Shown here piece after piece: positions 10,619 to 19,573 of a stretch of 64,000 bases of DNA. The notes under the pieces were generated by a model, which had not been told where the DNA came from, searched no databases, and worked only from the letters and a program-made list of their open reading frames with translations. Source of the stretch: Flavobacteriales bacterium (lineage in GTDB: Bacteria; Bacteroidota; Bacteroidia; Flavobacteriales_F; PHOS-HE28); contig JADJDP010000028.1 of the NCBI GenBank assembly GCA_016702645.1, positions 6,081-70,080 on the forward strand, in the 5' to 3' direction. Each line of letters opens with the position of its first letter. Position 1 is the first letter of the stretch. A program made the position numbers and the translations under genes.

Positions 10619-11170
10619 TCAGAACCCCACCCCGATGCCTCCGCTGATGATCGGACCTTGGTTCGCGTAAACGCTATTGGGGTCTTGGAGCACATCGAAC
10701 AGGATCTGGAAGAAGATGGAACTACGACCGCCGAGTTGTTGAACGTAGCCTGCACCAACGAGAACGTGCGGCACCCAGATGCGCGCCACCAAGTCGGTGG
10801 TGTAGTCGAACCGTTCCACGTTCAAGTGCAGGAACTCGCTGTGGGCGTACAGCTGTGGAATGACGCGGTACCGAGCGAACGTTCGGTAGCCATATCCGGT
10901 GTAGTTGATCGCAGGGGTGAAGCGGTTGTCCTGGTAGTACCAGTAGCTACCGCCGACGCCAACGGAGAATTTGCCATCCTGATCCACCTTGTAGCCCACG
11001 AGCGGATCCACTTGAATGGCCGTGACCGTTCCGAAGGAGAGGCCGATCCCCCCTCCGAACCAAATGCGGTCGCCCAAGGGCCGCGTGTCCCGAGGCTTCG
11101 GATCGGAGGTTTGTGCGCTCAACGTGCAACCGAAATGCATCAGCACGAACAAGGTGATCAGCCGTTCCAT
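10619..11170 (-). CDS. Outer-membrane beta-barrel-like hypothetical protein
   Basis: This is a 183-residue exported protein. The start is the ATG of MERLITLFVL, which gives a clear signal peptide ending near LSAQ. The mature part alternates short glycine- and aromatic-rich strands (IWFGGGIGLSFG, YKVDQDGKFSVGVGGSYWYY) and ends in the aromatic GGIGVGF, typical of outer-membrane barrels. I do not recognise a specific family. Its start overlaps the end of the upstream MATE gene by 13 bp, so it is probably the last gene of the minus-strand glycosyltransferase/MATE cluster. A TACCTTCG box just upstream (11176-11183) might also give it a promoter of its own. Confidence 0.65.
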   Translation of the reverse strand: MERLITLFVLMHFGCTLSAQTSDPKPRDTRPLGDRIWFGGGIGLSFGTVTAIQVDPLVGYKVDQDGKFSVGVGGSYWYYQDNRFTPAINYTGYGYRTFARYRVIPQLYAHSEFLHLNVERFDYTTDLVARIWVPHVLVGAGYVQQLGGRSSIFFQILFDVLQDPNSVYANQGPIISGGIGVGF

Positions 11171-12558
11171 GTGCCCGAAGGTAATTCGTTGTGCACCGCC
11201 TCGCGTGGCCGGTGGTGTTTCTCGAAGTGGAGCGCAAGCAGCAGTCCGCGTACCAGCATCCACAGCAGGAAGGCGGTCCAAACAGCGTGCAGCTTCCAGT
11301 CCAACGCGTCCATGCCCCAAGCGACCGGAACGAATGCGACGAACGTGGAAACCAACAGCACGTTCCTCAGGATCTTGCCATTGCCGAGGCCTTTGTAGAT
11401 GCCATCGAAAGCGAATGCCACCGCGTTGATCGGCTGCGTTACCACCACCATCCAGAACACACTGCTCAGGAGATCGAGCACGACGACATCGTTCGTGAAG
11501 AGCGATCCAATGTGCGCATAGGCGATGAGGTAGATGACGGACAACACCGCACCAATTGTGACGCTCATGCGCACCACTTGCCAGCTCACGTTGTAGAGAT
11601 CGCGCAAATTGCGTTCGCCCACCAAGCGCCCAACGAGCACACTGCCTGCTGCTGCATACCCGTCGATGAAGAAGGCGCTGAACAACCAGATCTGCATGGC
11701 AATGCTGTGCGCACCGATGTACGATTCGCCGTAGCCCGTTGCGTATCGATTGCCGAGGTAGTAACAGACGTTGAGCGCAATGGTGCGTGCGAAGAGGTTG
11801 CTGCTCAGGAGCCATAGGTTCTTCAATTCTGGATGGCGCCAGCTCCGGGGGACGATGCTGAACGGCGTACGCGTCTGCAGGATCCAGATGGCGACCAAGA
11901 ACATGCCCCCCTGTGCGATCAAGCTGGCCCATGCGCTCCCGGTGATGCCCATGCCCTCCAGAGGTCCCCAGCCGAAGATGAGCAGCGGGTTCAAGGCGAG
12001 GTTCACCAGGGCACCGAGAATGCTGATCCACATGCCCCAGCGCAGGTTCTGTATCCCGCGGAAAGCGCCGGTGAGAGCGAACGTCGCCAGAACGATCGGA
12101 TGGCCATAGCTTCGAACGTGGTAGTACTCCACTGCCTTGCGAAGGATCTCGCCATCGGCATTGTACGCGCGGAAGATCGGTTCGGCGAAGGCGTTGGTGA
12201 GCGCGAAGAAGCCGAAGCCCAGCAGGAAGTTGAGCCAGATGGCGATCGGCACCAGGCCGGCGACGCCATCGAGGCGGTCCTCGCCGTAGTAGCGCGCAAC
12301 AATGGCGAGCACGGCACTGCGCGTTTGTGCGAGCACCCATACCACGAGCAGGAAGAAGCTGCTGGCAATACCTACGGCGGCGAGGTCGGTGGTGCCAAGG
12401 CTGCCAACGAACGCGGTATCCACCAACGAGATCACCGGCTCAGCGATCCCGCTGATGATCGCAGGAACCGCCAGCCGGTCGATGTCCTTGCGGGTGATGG
12501 GTGAACGAGTGCTCAAGAGCTCAGCGCCCAAAGATCCCGCTTTGGCGGGAGAAGTCAT
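11158..12558 (-). CDS. MATE family efflux transporter
   Basis: This 466-residue polytopic membrane protein shows the MATE pattern of about 12 hydrophobic helices in two related halves. The first half contains AEPVISLVDTAFVGSLGT, the characteristic MATE opening with the conserved Val-Asp-Thr near helix 1, and LAAVGIASSFF. The sequence resembles the DinF-type branch, which exports organic molecules or lipid-linked substrates using Na+ or H+ gradients. It starts 8 bp after the upstream mannosyltransferase-like gene and overlaps the downstream outer-membrane gene, so operon membership is likely. The substrate is unknown; the neighbours suggest an envelope glycan or lipid role, which is inference. 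Confidence 0.85.
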   Translation of the reverse strand: MTSPAKAGSLGAELLSTRSPITRKDIDRLAVPAIISGIAEPVISLVDTAFVGSLGTTDLAAVGIASSFFLLVVWVLAQTRSAVLAIVARYYGEDRLDGVAGLVPIAIWLNFLLGFGFFALTNAFAEPIFRAYNADGEILRKAVEYYHVRSYGHPIVLATFALTGAFRGIQNLRWGMWISILGALVNLALNPLLIFGWGPLEGMGITGSAWASLIAQGGMFLVAIWILQTRTPFSIVPRSWRHPELKNLWLLSSNLFARTIALNVCYYLGNRYATGYGESYIGAHSIAMQIWLFSAFFIDGYAAAGSVLVGRLVGERNLRDLYNVSWQVVRMSVTIGAVLSVIYLIAYAHIGSLFTNDVVVLDLLSSVFWMVVVTQPINAVAFAFDGIYKGLGNGKILRNVLLVSTFVAFVPVAWGMDALDWKLHAVWTAFLLWMLVRGLLLALHFEKHHRPREAVHNELPSGTWNG

Positions 12559-12566
12559 GCAATGGA

Positions 12567-14039
12567 TCAGTGACCGATCGTCTGTGTGGTCACATGGTAG
12601 AGCACGAGCGGGTCATGGCCGTCCTCCAGGCCATACCAGCGCAGAAAGCGGTCCGTCCATGGCGGCGTCGCAGTAGCCATGCGCTCGAGGTTCGCCACGC
12701 GGTCCAGGTCAAGGCTTTGGTTCGCTATCACCAAGTGAACGGGGCCGTTCACTGCGGGATCGACGATAATTCGATCAGTGAACCTCTCGGTGCGTTTCGG
12801 GGAGAGGTAGAAGGGAGGGATCCATTGTCGTTCACTGCCGAGATAGTCGATATGCACCGGGTCACTGCCGAACCGATCTTGGATCGCCTGCGCGAGTTTG
12901 ATCTTCCCATTGCCCGCTGGTGTGGTGATGCCGGTCAGCAATGCGGCCGCATTCACCACTGATATCGCGAAGAGCACACGTAGCCAGATCGTTCGTGCCA
13001 TCATGGTCGGCCATCTCTTCTGCAATGCCTCCCAAGCGGCGATCAGCAACCACGGGATCAATGATGCGAGCGGGAACAGAAACCGGACCTCCTTCACGGC
13101 AACCATCGAATGCACGAGCAGGAAGGGACCGATGGTCCAAATGAGCGCATGCTTTGGCCGCAGCAACAACAATGTGGCGAACGCCAGGATGATCAGCACC
13201 CCGATGGGAACAACGGCGTGCTTCACGGTGAACAGGGCATACTGGTACCACGGCAAGGAGGTGAACCGGTCCGCCTCTTGGCCGGTCAAGCCGGCTATTG
13301 TGTAGTTCCACAGCGTGGACACAGGGTGCCCGTAGATGAAGCTGTCGATCGCGCCGCCGATCACCAGGATCGATGCGGCTGGAGCAACGAGCTGGGCCAC
13401 GCGCTTCCACGATGCGTGTTGTACGAGCAGCATCCAAAGTACTACGCCCATGGGAAGCAACGCTGCCGCCGGACGGAAGATCACCGCAGCACCGAACCAA
13501 GCACCAATGGCCCACGCTTTCTGTTCACGCGGGTCAATCAGCATTCCCAAGCCGCGCAGAAAGAGCAACCCGCTCCATGCCTCACCAGTGAAGCGGATCT
13601 GCAATACCGGGATGAACCATAGGAAGTAGGACAGGAGCGTGAACGCCTGTTTGTTCTCAACCTCCAGGATCGCTTGAACTGAACGGATGAAGCCGTGCGT
13701 GACCCACAACGCGAGCATCGCTGTGAGCAAGCGCAATACGAACGTGAGTTGGAAGGGGTCCGTTATGCCTAGCGCTTCGCACACTTCCATCGCTCCGGCA
13801 CCAAGGAGCGGCTGTACCATGCTTCGCCATTGCAGATGATATTCTTGTGCGAGCGCTGGGGCATCCACGTGTCCAAGCAGATGTTCCGAAACGAGGAGCA
13901 CTTGATGGAACTCGTCCTCGGAATAGTGGCCGACCCCGAACCATGCTGCCGTGATGTACAACAGCGCCCCAAGGAGCAGGCACCAGCGGTTGAAAGATGG
14001 ATGGGATGAGGCCACACGCGAAGATGAGGGAAGGCTCAT
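12567..14039 (-). CDS. GT22 (Alg9-like) mannosyltransferase-family membrane protein, copy 2
   Basis: This 490-residue protein has about ten hydrophobic helices. A luminal-type acidic motif after helix 1 (HYSEDEFHQ) corresponds to the acidic/His catalytic loop of GT-C glycosyltransferases of the Alg9/GPI mannosyltransferase type, which use polyprenyl-phosphate sugars. Further family marks are LQIRFTGEAWSG, IDSFIYGHPVSTLWNY and KEVRFLFPLASLIPWLL. The start was set at the ATG of MSLPSSSR, 23 bp after the upstream paralogue's stop, in place of a longer overlapping reading frame. It is a diverged tandem duplicate of the preceding gene. The sugar and acceptor are unknown. Confidence 0.72.
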   Translation of the reverse strand: MSLPSSSRVASSHPSFNRWCLLLGALLYITAAWFGVGHYSEDEFHQVLLVSEHLLGHVDAPALAQEYHLQWRSMVQPLLGAGAMEVCEALGITDPFQLTFVLRLLTAMLALWVTHGFIRSVQAILEVENKQAFTLLSYFLWFIPVLQIRFTGEAWSGLLFLRGLGMLIDPREQKAWAIGAWFGAAVIFRPAAALLPMGVVLWMLLVQHASWKRVAQLVAPAASILVIGGAIDSFIYGHPVSTLWNYTIAGLTGQEADRFTSLPWYQYALFTVKHAVVPIGVLIILAFATLLLLRPKHALIWTIGPFLLVHSMVAVKEVRFLFPLASLIPWLLIAAWEALQKRWPTMMARTIWLRVLFAISVVNAAALLTGITTPAGNGKIKLAQAIQDRFGSDPVHIDYLGSERQWIPPFYLSPKRTERFTDRIIVDPAVNGPVHLVIANQSLDLDRVANLERMATATPPWTDRFLRWYGLEDGHDPLVLYHVTTQTIGH

Positions 14040-14062
14040 GGAGGCGTGCCTTCGCACCGTGC

Positions 14063-15523
14063 TCACTGCTTCGGGATCTTGCGCAGTTCCAAAGGTCCTT
14101 TCCATTCTCCCCAATAATAGAGGTCGAGCAGGGACACGGACCAGGCAGGATCCGAGCGTGCTATGAGTTCTCCCGTGGGACCTGACCGCATCGCTTGCAG
14201 CTCACGTTGGTAGCCGATCACATGATGGATCGGTCTGTTCATGGCGATCGTATCGATTGGCGGCACGACGTCCGTTAGCGTGTTCTCCGGTCGATAGAAG
14301 TGCGGCAGCAGGATGCGCCAGGCATCTTCATTATTGATCGCGTAAACGATATGGACAGGCGCTCCCCGGTCATCGGTGTGGATGGCTTGTGCCAGATGGG
14401 CCCGGCCATTGCCGGAAGGTGTAAGGCTGCTCACCGCCAGCCCGAGCACATTGCAGACGACCAGCACCACCAATGTTCCGATCACCAAACCTCGTGCTGG
14501 CCGCAGGACGATCCGCAATTCGGCGAAGCCGACAAGCAACAACCAAGGAACCAGATCGGCGAGCGGGTATATGAACCGCAATTCCTTGTGGGGAACGATC
14601 GACAAGGCGATGACCATGGGTGCCACACACCACAAGAGGATGTGCCGTGGATTTTTCCAGAGCAACAGAGCCAGCGAGAACAGGATGCAGGCCCCGATAG
14701 GTGGTATGGCATACTTCACGAGCCAGGGTGCGTAGTAGTACCACGGAAGCGTGTCATAGACATGGTCCGGGTGGCTTGGGAAATTGACGTCCACATAGCC
14801 CCACAAGCTCAAGGTTGGCGTGCTGTAGAAGAGGCTGTCGAGCACACCGCTGACGAGGACCAAGGTTCCTGCGGCTGCGCCAAGGCGAAGGAGCTCAGAC
14901 ACCCGGGACCCGCGGATAACGATCATCCAGAGCACCACTCCCGCAATGGCTGGAAGGGTCGCGGGCCTGACCCATGCCGCCAGCGCCAACCAGACGCCGA
15001 TGCGCAGGGTCCACCAGCGGTCGTCTTCGGCCCGCAGCAGTGAGGAGATACCCATCACCAAGCAAAGTCCAGCCCATGTCTCGGAGGCGAAGCGTACATG
15101 CAAGAAGGGAAGGAACCAGAGGAGATACGAGATCACCAGGAAGGCACGGTGCAGGTCCTCCGGCAGCTGGTTGCGAACGGACCTTACCAAGTGCCGAACC
15201 ACCAACAACGCGAACAAGGCGGACAACATCCGAAGGAGGAACGCTTGTTGGAATGGAGAGGTCAGTCCAACGGCGCGACACGTTTCGATCACCCCAACTG
15301 CCACCCAGGGCATGGCCGAGGGCCGGATGCGGTCGGCGTACTCCCACGTGTGCTCACTGACGGGTAATTCACCAAGCCATGCCTCTGCACATCCGATCAC
15401 CTGGTGGTGTTCTCCATCGGTGTGAAAGCCCGTGCTGAACCAAGCGGTGACGGCGTGCAAGAGCATGGCACCGATGAACACCAGGCGCTCGAAGCGTGAA
15501 GTTTGGGTGCCTACGATGCTCAC
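14063..15523 (-). CDS. GT22 (Alg9-like) mannosyltransferase-family membrane protein, copy 1
   Basis: This 486-residue multi-pass protein is paralogous to the next gene. The shared landmarks are in the same order: FHTDGEHHQ loop, LHVRFASETWAGL, LDSLFYSTPTLSLWGY, DTLPWYYYAPWLVKYAIPP and HKELRFIYPLADLVPWLL. These fit GT-C enzymes acting on lipid-linked sugars at the inner membrane. An ATG at 15580 would give a longer protein, but a terminator-like hairpin (15551-15570) lies in that extension. I therefore prefer the GTG at 15523, which also matches the paralogue's N-terminal length. It heads a cluster with the second copy, the MATE transporter and an outer-membrane protein. Confidence 0.7.
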   Translation of the reverse strand: MSIVGTQTSRFERLVFIGAMLLHAVTAWFSTGFHTDGEHHQVIGCAEAWLGELPVSEHTWEYADRIRPSAMPWVAVGVIETCRAVGLTSPFQQAFLLRMLSALFALLVVRHLVRSVRNQLPEDLHRAFLVISYLLWFLPFLHVRFASETWAGLCLVMGISSLLRAEDDRWWTLRIGVWLALAAWVRPATLPAIAGVVLWMIVIRGSRVSELLRLGAAAGTLVLVSGVLDSLFYSTPTLSLWGYVDVNFPSHPDHVYDTLPWYYYAPWLVKYAIPPIGACILFSLALLLWKNPRHILLWCVAPMVIALSIVPHKELRFIYPLADLVPWLLLVGFAELRIVLRPARGLVIGTLVVLVVCNVLGLAVSSLTPSGNGRAHLAQAIHTDDRGAPVHIVYAINNEDAWRILLPHFYRPENTLTDVVPPIDTIAMNRPIHHVIGYQRELQAMRSGPTGELIARSDPAWSVSLLDLYYWGEWKGPLELRKIPKQ

Positions 15524-15550
15524 GATAGCTGCGAAGTTGACCAAAAGCGA

Positions 15551-15570
15551 ACGAGTCCCGAAGGACTCGT
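15551..15570 (-). terminator. icd: Terminator-like hairpin after icd
   Basis: ACGAGTCC and GGACTCGT form a perfect 8-bp stem around a four-base loop. On the minus strand it is followed by a CGCTTTTGG stretch. It sits 28 bp past the icd stop, where termination is expected. Confidence 0.55.
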
Positions 15571-15598
15571 CACACCGCATGGAAGATGCTATCCGGGA

Positions 15599-16816
15599 TC
15601 AGCGCTCCATGTTCTCCCTGAGTGCTGCCATGAACCCTTCCGTGGTCAGGTAGTGCTCAGCGCTCACCTTTTCCCCATGGATGCATGCCGCAAGGTCCTT
15701 GGTCATCTTCCCGCTTTCCACGGTTCTGATGCACACGGATTCGAGTTTGGTGCTGAAGTCGATCAATGCCTGGTTGCCATCGAGCTTTCCCCTGAACGCG
15801 AGACCGCGCGTCCAAGCGAAGATGCTTGCGATGGGGTTGGTGCTCGTCGGCTTGCCTTGCTGGTGCATGCGGTAGTGGCGGGTCACGGTGCCGTGCGCGG
15901 CTTCCGCTTCCATGGTCTTGCCATCGGGGGTGATGAGCACGCTGGTCATCAGGCCCAAGGAACCGAAGCCTTGCGCGACCGTATCGCTCTGCACGTCGCC
16001 GTCGTAGTTCTTGCAGGCCCAAATGAAACCGCCGCTCCACTTCATGGCGCTCGCCACCATGTCGTCGATCAAGCGGTGCTCGTAAGTGATACCCGCTTTC
16101 GCGAAGTCGGCTTTGAAGTGCTTCTGGTAGACGTCCTCGAAAATGTCCTTGAACCGACCATCGTACTTCTTCAGGATGGTGTTCTTGGTGCTGAGGTAGA
16201 GCGGCCACTTCTTCGTCAGCGCGAGGTTGAAGCAGCTGTGCGCGAAGCCCTCGATGCTTTCATCGGTATTGTACATGGCCATCGCCACGCCGTTGCCGTC
16301 GAACTGGTACACATCCCAAGAGGTAGGCGTGCTGCCATCATCGGGGGTGTAGGTCATGGTGAGCTTGCCCTTGCCTTTGATCACCGCATCGGTGGCGCGG
16401 TATTGATCGCCGAAGGCATGGCGACCGATGACGATCGGCTGTGTCCAACCCGGAACAAGCCGTGGTATGTTGCTGATGACGATCGGCTCGCGGAAGACGG
16501 TCCCGCCCAGGATGTTGCGGATCGTGCCGTTCGGGCTCTTCCACATCTGCTTCAGTCCGAACTCTTGCACGCGTGCTTCATCAGGTGTGATCGTTGCGCA
16601 CTTGATCCCCACATGATGTTTCAAGATGGCTTTCGCGCTGTCAACGGTCACCTTGTCATCGGTGGCATCGCGGTGCTCCATGCCCAGGTCATAGTAGTCG
16701 ATCGGCACATCCACGTATGGCAGGATCAACTGGTCCTTGATCCACTTCCAGATGATGCGCGTCATCTCATCGCCATCGAGTTCCACTACGGGATTGGCCA
16801 CCTTGATCTTCGACAT
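15599..16816 (-). CDS. icd: NADP-dependent isocitrate dehydrogenase (eukaryote-like type)
   Basis: This 405-residue cytosolic TCA-cycle enzyme oxidatively decarboxylates isocitrate to 2-oxoglutarate with NADP+. The sequence is of the homodimeric eukaryote-like subfamily (about 400-415 residues), unlike E. coli Icd. Seen are the opening VVELDGDEMTRIIWKWIK, the substrate loop SPNGTIRNILGGTVFREP (catalytic Ser, Asn and Arg), the Tyr-containing YEHRLIDDMVA, the metal/coenzyme segment KNYDGDVQSDTVAQGFG and the NADP-binding EAAHGTVTRHY. A TACTTTCG box lies 24 bp upstream and a hairpin follows the stop, so it looks monocistronic. It is complete and intact. Aconitase lies about 8 kb away. Confidence 0.95.
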   Translation of the reverse strand: MSKIKVANPVVELDGDEMTRIIWKWIKDQLILPYVDVPIDYYDLGMEHRDATDDKVTVDSAKAILKHHVGIKCATITPDEARVQEFGLKQMWKSPNGTIRNILGGTVFREPIVISNIPRLVPGWTQPIVIGRHAFGDQYRATDAVIKGKGKLTMTYTPDDGSTPTSWDVYQFDGNGVAMAMYNTDESIEGFAHSCFNLALTKKWPLYLSTKNTILKKYDGRFKDIFEDVYQKHFKADFAKAGITYEHRLIDDMVASAMKWSGGFIWACKNYDGDVQSDTVAQGFGSLGLMTSVLITPDGKTMEAEAAHGTVTRHYRMHQQGKPTSTNPIASIFAWTRGLAFRGKLDGNQALIDFSTKLESVCIRTVESGKMTKDLAACIHGEKVSAEHYLTTEGFMAALRENMER

Positions 16817-16840
16817 TGTTAAGGGCTTGGTTTGGGGTTG

Positions 16841-16848
16841 CGAAAGTA
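16841..16848 (-). promoter_or_regulatory. icd: -7-like box upstream of icd
   Basis: TACTTTCG (minus strand), 24 bp before the icd ATG, differs from TAnnTTTG by one base. The same octamer occurs before aconitase and the polysaccharide deacetylase. No clear -33 element was found. Confidence 0.4.
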
Positions 16849-16906
16849 GCTTCCATGTCGCAGGCTGGTGGCCAATGGCCGGAAGCCTGCGCGGGCTTGC
16901 GCAGGG

Positions 16907-18637
16907 CTAACCCAGATCCAGGTCCAACTCCTCCCGCAACTTCAAAAGCGCCGGGTTCTTCTCAGCCATCAAGTTGAAGCGATCCTGTTTGGTGTAGCGC
17001 GGTTTGGTCACCACCACTTCCTTGATCACTTCAAGTTGAAGCGCAGGGTCCGCGAGTTCGCGACGCAGGTGCGAGAGCAGCACAGGCTTCTCTTCACGCA
17101 TGTACTTTTCCTGCACTTCGTTCACAATGGCGAAAGAGATCGCACTGGGACCGAGGATCACCGGTTCACGTGCGGCCAGCGTTGCGTGCAAGCTGTTCTT
17201 GCCTTCGCGCTTCTTCGTCAGTGCGTAATCACTCCAAACCCTGACCAGTAGTGACATGTTCACGTCCTTGGGCGCACTGGCAAGGTCAGGGCCTTCGTCC
17301 GTGTCCAAGGCGGCCACTTCGGGAGCGACTGCGATTGGTTTTGCGGTGATGCTGACCTGGCCGGGTAGTGCACGCCGTTTAGGCACGTATGCTTCAGCGG
17401 GTGCTGCGGCCATCGTTTCCACTGCTGGAGCGACTTGTCCCGGAGGAGGTGCGGGAGCAGGAACCGTTACGTCAGGACTTTTTTTTTCCTCGACGGCCAT
17501 GGGCCTTGTGGTGGTGGCGACCGCTTCCGGCGTTGTCGCTGCCGGGGCGGCAAGCCGACAGAGCTGCATGAGCGTGAGTTCAACCAAAAGCCGAGGCTCC
17601 TTGCTCTGCTTGTACTGTGCATCGCATTGCGCCAGGCGGTCCAGGCCACGGATCAGCAGCTCGCGAGAAACGCCTTGAGCTTGCACACCGTATCGTGCCA
17701 CCAAGTCCTCGCTCACTTCGAGCAAAGGCAAGGTGCGCGGATCCTGGCTCACGAGCAGATCGCGGAAGTGATGCGCGAAGCCGGTGACGAACAGGTGACC
17801 GTCAAAGCCGTTCTGCAGGATCGTATTGAACTCCACCAACGCGGCAGGCACATCGCCCTTCACGATGTTGTCGGTGAGACTGAAGTAGTGCTCATGGTCC
17901 AGCACGTTCAGGTTCTTCACCACATCCTGGTAGGTCAGGCGGTTCCCCGCGAAGCTCACCAGTTGGTCGAAGATGCTGAGCGCGTCGCGCAAGCCGCCGT
18001 CCGCTTTTTGGGCGATCACGTGCAGGGCTCGTGCTTCCGCTTCGATCCCTTCCTTCTGTGCTATGGAAGCGAGGTGCTTGGTGATATCCGCCAGTTGGAT
18101 CCTGCGGAAATCGAAGACCTGGCAACGGCTCAGGATCGTGGGAAGGATCTTGTGCTTCTCCGTGGTGGCCAGAATGAAGATGGCGTAGCTCGGCGGCTCC
18201 TCCAGCGTTTTCAGGAAGGCGTTGAAAGCCGCCTGGCTGAGCATGTGCACCTCATCGATGATGTACACCTTCTTGGTGCCGACCTGCGGCGCGATGGACA
18301 CCTGTAGGATCAGGTTCCGGATATCGTCCACGCTGTTGTTGCTGGCGGCATCCAGTTCGAAAATGCTCAGGCTGTGACCCTCTTCGAAGGTCTTGCATGG
18401 GGCGCACTGACCGCAAGCAACCAAGTCCTCGCCTAGGTTCTCGCAGTTGATCGTGCGGGCCAGGATCCGGGCACAGGTGGTCTTGCCCACCCCCCTTGGT
18501 CCGGTGAATAGGAAGGCCGAGGCCAAGTGCTTGCTCCGGATGGCGTTCTTGAGGGTATCGGTCACCGCCTCCTGGCCCACCACGGTATCGAAGGTGGCGG
18601 GGCGGTACTTGCGGGCGCTGACGACGAAATTCTCCAT
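16907..18637 (-). CDS. dnaX: DNA polymerase III subunit gamma/tau
   Basis: This 576-residue clamp-loader ATPase belongs to the replicative polymerase. Seen are Walker A GPRGVGKT (residues 46-53), the zinc module with cysteines near 65, 75, 78 and 81, Walker B IIDEVHML (126-133), sensor 1 LATTEKHKI and the arginine-finger motif SRC. AAA+ domains I-II and the oligomerisation domain span about residues 1-370. A Pro/Ala-rich linker (about 375-440) and a C-terminal tau-like region follow. A C8 run in the minus-strand linker sense (T8 on plus, near 17480) is a possible slippage site but also a plain lysine-rich codon run. A TATCTTCG box lies 12 bp upstream. Confidence 0.95.
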   Translation of the reverse strand: MENFVVSARKYRPATFDTVVGQEAVTDTLKNAIRSKHLASAFLFTGPRGVGKTTCARILARTINCENLGEDLVACGQCAPCKTFEEGHSLSIFELDAASNNSVDDIRNLILQVSIAPQVGTKKVYIIDEVHMLSQAAFNAFLKTLEEPPSYAIFILATTEKHKILPTILSRCQVFDFRRIQLADITKHLASIAQKEGIEAEARALHVIAQKADGGLRDALSIFDQLVSFAGNRLTYQDVVKNLNVLDHEHYFSLTDNIVKGDVPAALVEFNTILQNGFDGHLFVTGFAHHFRDLLVSQDPRTLPLLEVSEDLVARYGVQAQGVSRELLIRGLDRLAQCDAQYKQSKEPRLLVELTLMQLCRLAAPAATTPEAVATTTRPMAVEEKKSPDVTVPAPAPPPGQVAPAVETMAAAPAEAYVPKRRALPGQVSITAKPIAVAPEVAALDTDEGPDLASAPKDVNMSLLVRVWSDYALTKKREGKNSLHATLAAREPVILGPSAISFAIVNEVQEKYMREEKPVLLSHLRRELADPALQLEVIKEVVVTKPRYTKQDRFNLMAEKNPALLKLREELDLDLG

Positions 18638-18883
18638 TAGGCAGGGGGCCGAAGATAGACGGGGGCGAAGGCCGGGAAAGGCCGGATATCAACACCTGTG
18701 GAAAGGGGCTGAAGAGCTATTCGCTATTGGACCCTGGCTGCTTGCCCGCTCTTCGCCAGGGACTTATGATTTCGTCCCCCGGAGATGTCGTTAAGGGAGG
18801 TATCGAAAGGCGGAGCACCCCCAAGCGGGCCAGCAGCCAAAAGCCAATAGCTGGCGGTGGGGCCCGCGTATGGGTATTTCCCC

Positions 18884-18891
18884 TAGATTCG
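18884..18891 (+). promoter_or_regulatory. -7-like box of the rpsF operon
   Basis: TAGATTCG lies 26 bp before the rpsF ATG and differs from TAnnTTTG at one position. The 281-bp space between dnaX and rpsF otherwise shows no gene. Confidence 0.35.
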
Positions 18892-18917
18892 CGCCCCAAA
18901 TCAACCGAAATAGTCAC

Positions 18918-19277
18918 ATGACCAACCGGTACGAGACCGTCTTCATTCTTACTCCCGTTTTGTCTGAGGACCAGACAAAGGAGACGGTAAAGAAGTTCAA
19001 AGACCTGATCAAAGCAGGCAATGGCAAGGTCCGCCATGAAGAGAGCTGGGGGATGCGCAAGCTCGCGTATCCCATCCAGAAGAAGTCCACGGGCTTCTAC
19101 CACCTGATCGAGTTCGAAAGCGAAGCCGCCTTCGTTGCCAAGCTCGAAACCGAATACCGTCGTGATGAGCGCATCATCCGCTTCCTCACGGTGGCAATGG
19201 ACAAGCATCACCTTGCCTTCGCTGAGAAGCGCAGGAACAAGGCGAAGAAAGAGAACGCCGAAACCGCAAACGCTTAA
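18918..19277 (+). CDS. rpsF: 30S ribosomal protein bS6
   Basis: This 119-residue ribosomal protein of the small-subunit platform pairs with bS18. The start is the ATG of MTNRYETVFILTP, the normal bS6 opening; a longer upstream frame is not credible. Recognisable are the strand-helix pattern YETVFILTPVLSEDQ, GMRKLAYPIQKKSTGFY and the Lys-rich C-terminal tail (RRNKAKKEN). It is the first gene of the rpsF-rpsR-rplI operon, 3 bp before rpsR, without the ssb or priB insertion found in other bacteria. Confidence 0.96.
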   Translation: MTNRYETVFILTPVLSEDQTKETVKKFKDLIKAGNGKVRHEESWGMRKLAYPIQKKSTGFYHLIEFESEAAFVAKLETEYRRDERIIRFLTVAMDKHHLAFAEKRRNKAKKENAETANA

Positions 19278-19280
19278 GCC

Positions 19281-19553
19281 ATGGCCGCCGAGAACAACAA
19301 CGAGATCCGCTACCTCACGCCGATCGCGATCGAGACGAAGAAGGATAAGTACTGCCGCTTCAAGAAGATGGGCATTACGTACATCGACTACAAGGATGCC
19401 GACTTCCTCCTCCGCTTCGTGAACGAACAAGGCAAGATCCTGCCCCGCCGCCTCACAGGCACCAGCCTGAAGTACCAGCGGAAAGTGGGCCAGGCCGTGA
19501 AGCGTTGCCGCCATCTGGCGTTGATGCCTTACGTGGCCGATATGATGAAGTAA
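19281..19553 (+). CDS. rpsR: 30S ribosomal protein bS18
   Basis: This 90-residue small-subunit protein binds bS6 and 16S rRNA. The core CRFKKMGITYIDYKDADFLL and the Arg-rich GKILPRRLTGTSLKYQRK are typical of bS18. A single Cys occurs in the usual opening and another in KRCRHLALMPY. It sits between rpsF and rplI and is clearly co-transcribed with them. The length is normal. Confidence 0.97.
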   Translation: MAAENNNEIRYLTPIAIETKKDKYCRFKKMGITYIDYKDADFLLRFVNEQGKILPRRLTGTSLKYQRKVGQAVKRCRHLALMPYVADMMK

Positions 19554-19573
19554 CCCTCCACACCAGAACGACC

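Noticed and set aside
10382..11398. 338-codon open frame on the plus strand
   Set aside because: It crosses the tmRNA 3' end and two minus-strand genes, and its translation has no coherent domain.
15503..16822. 439-codon open frame on the plus strand
   Set aside because: It is antisense to icd, which is complete with all catalytic motifs.
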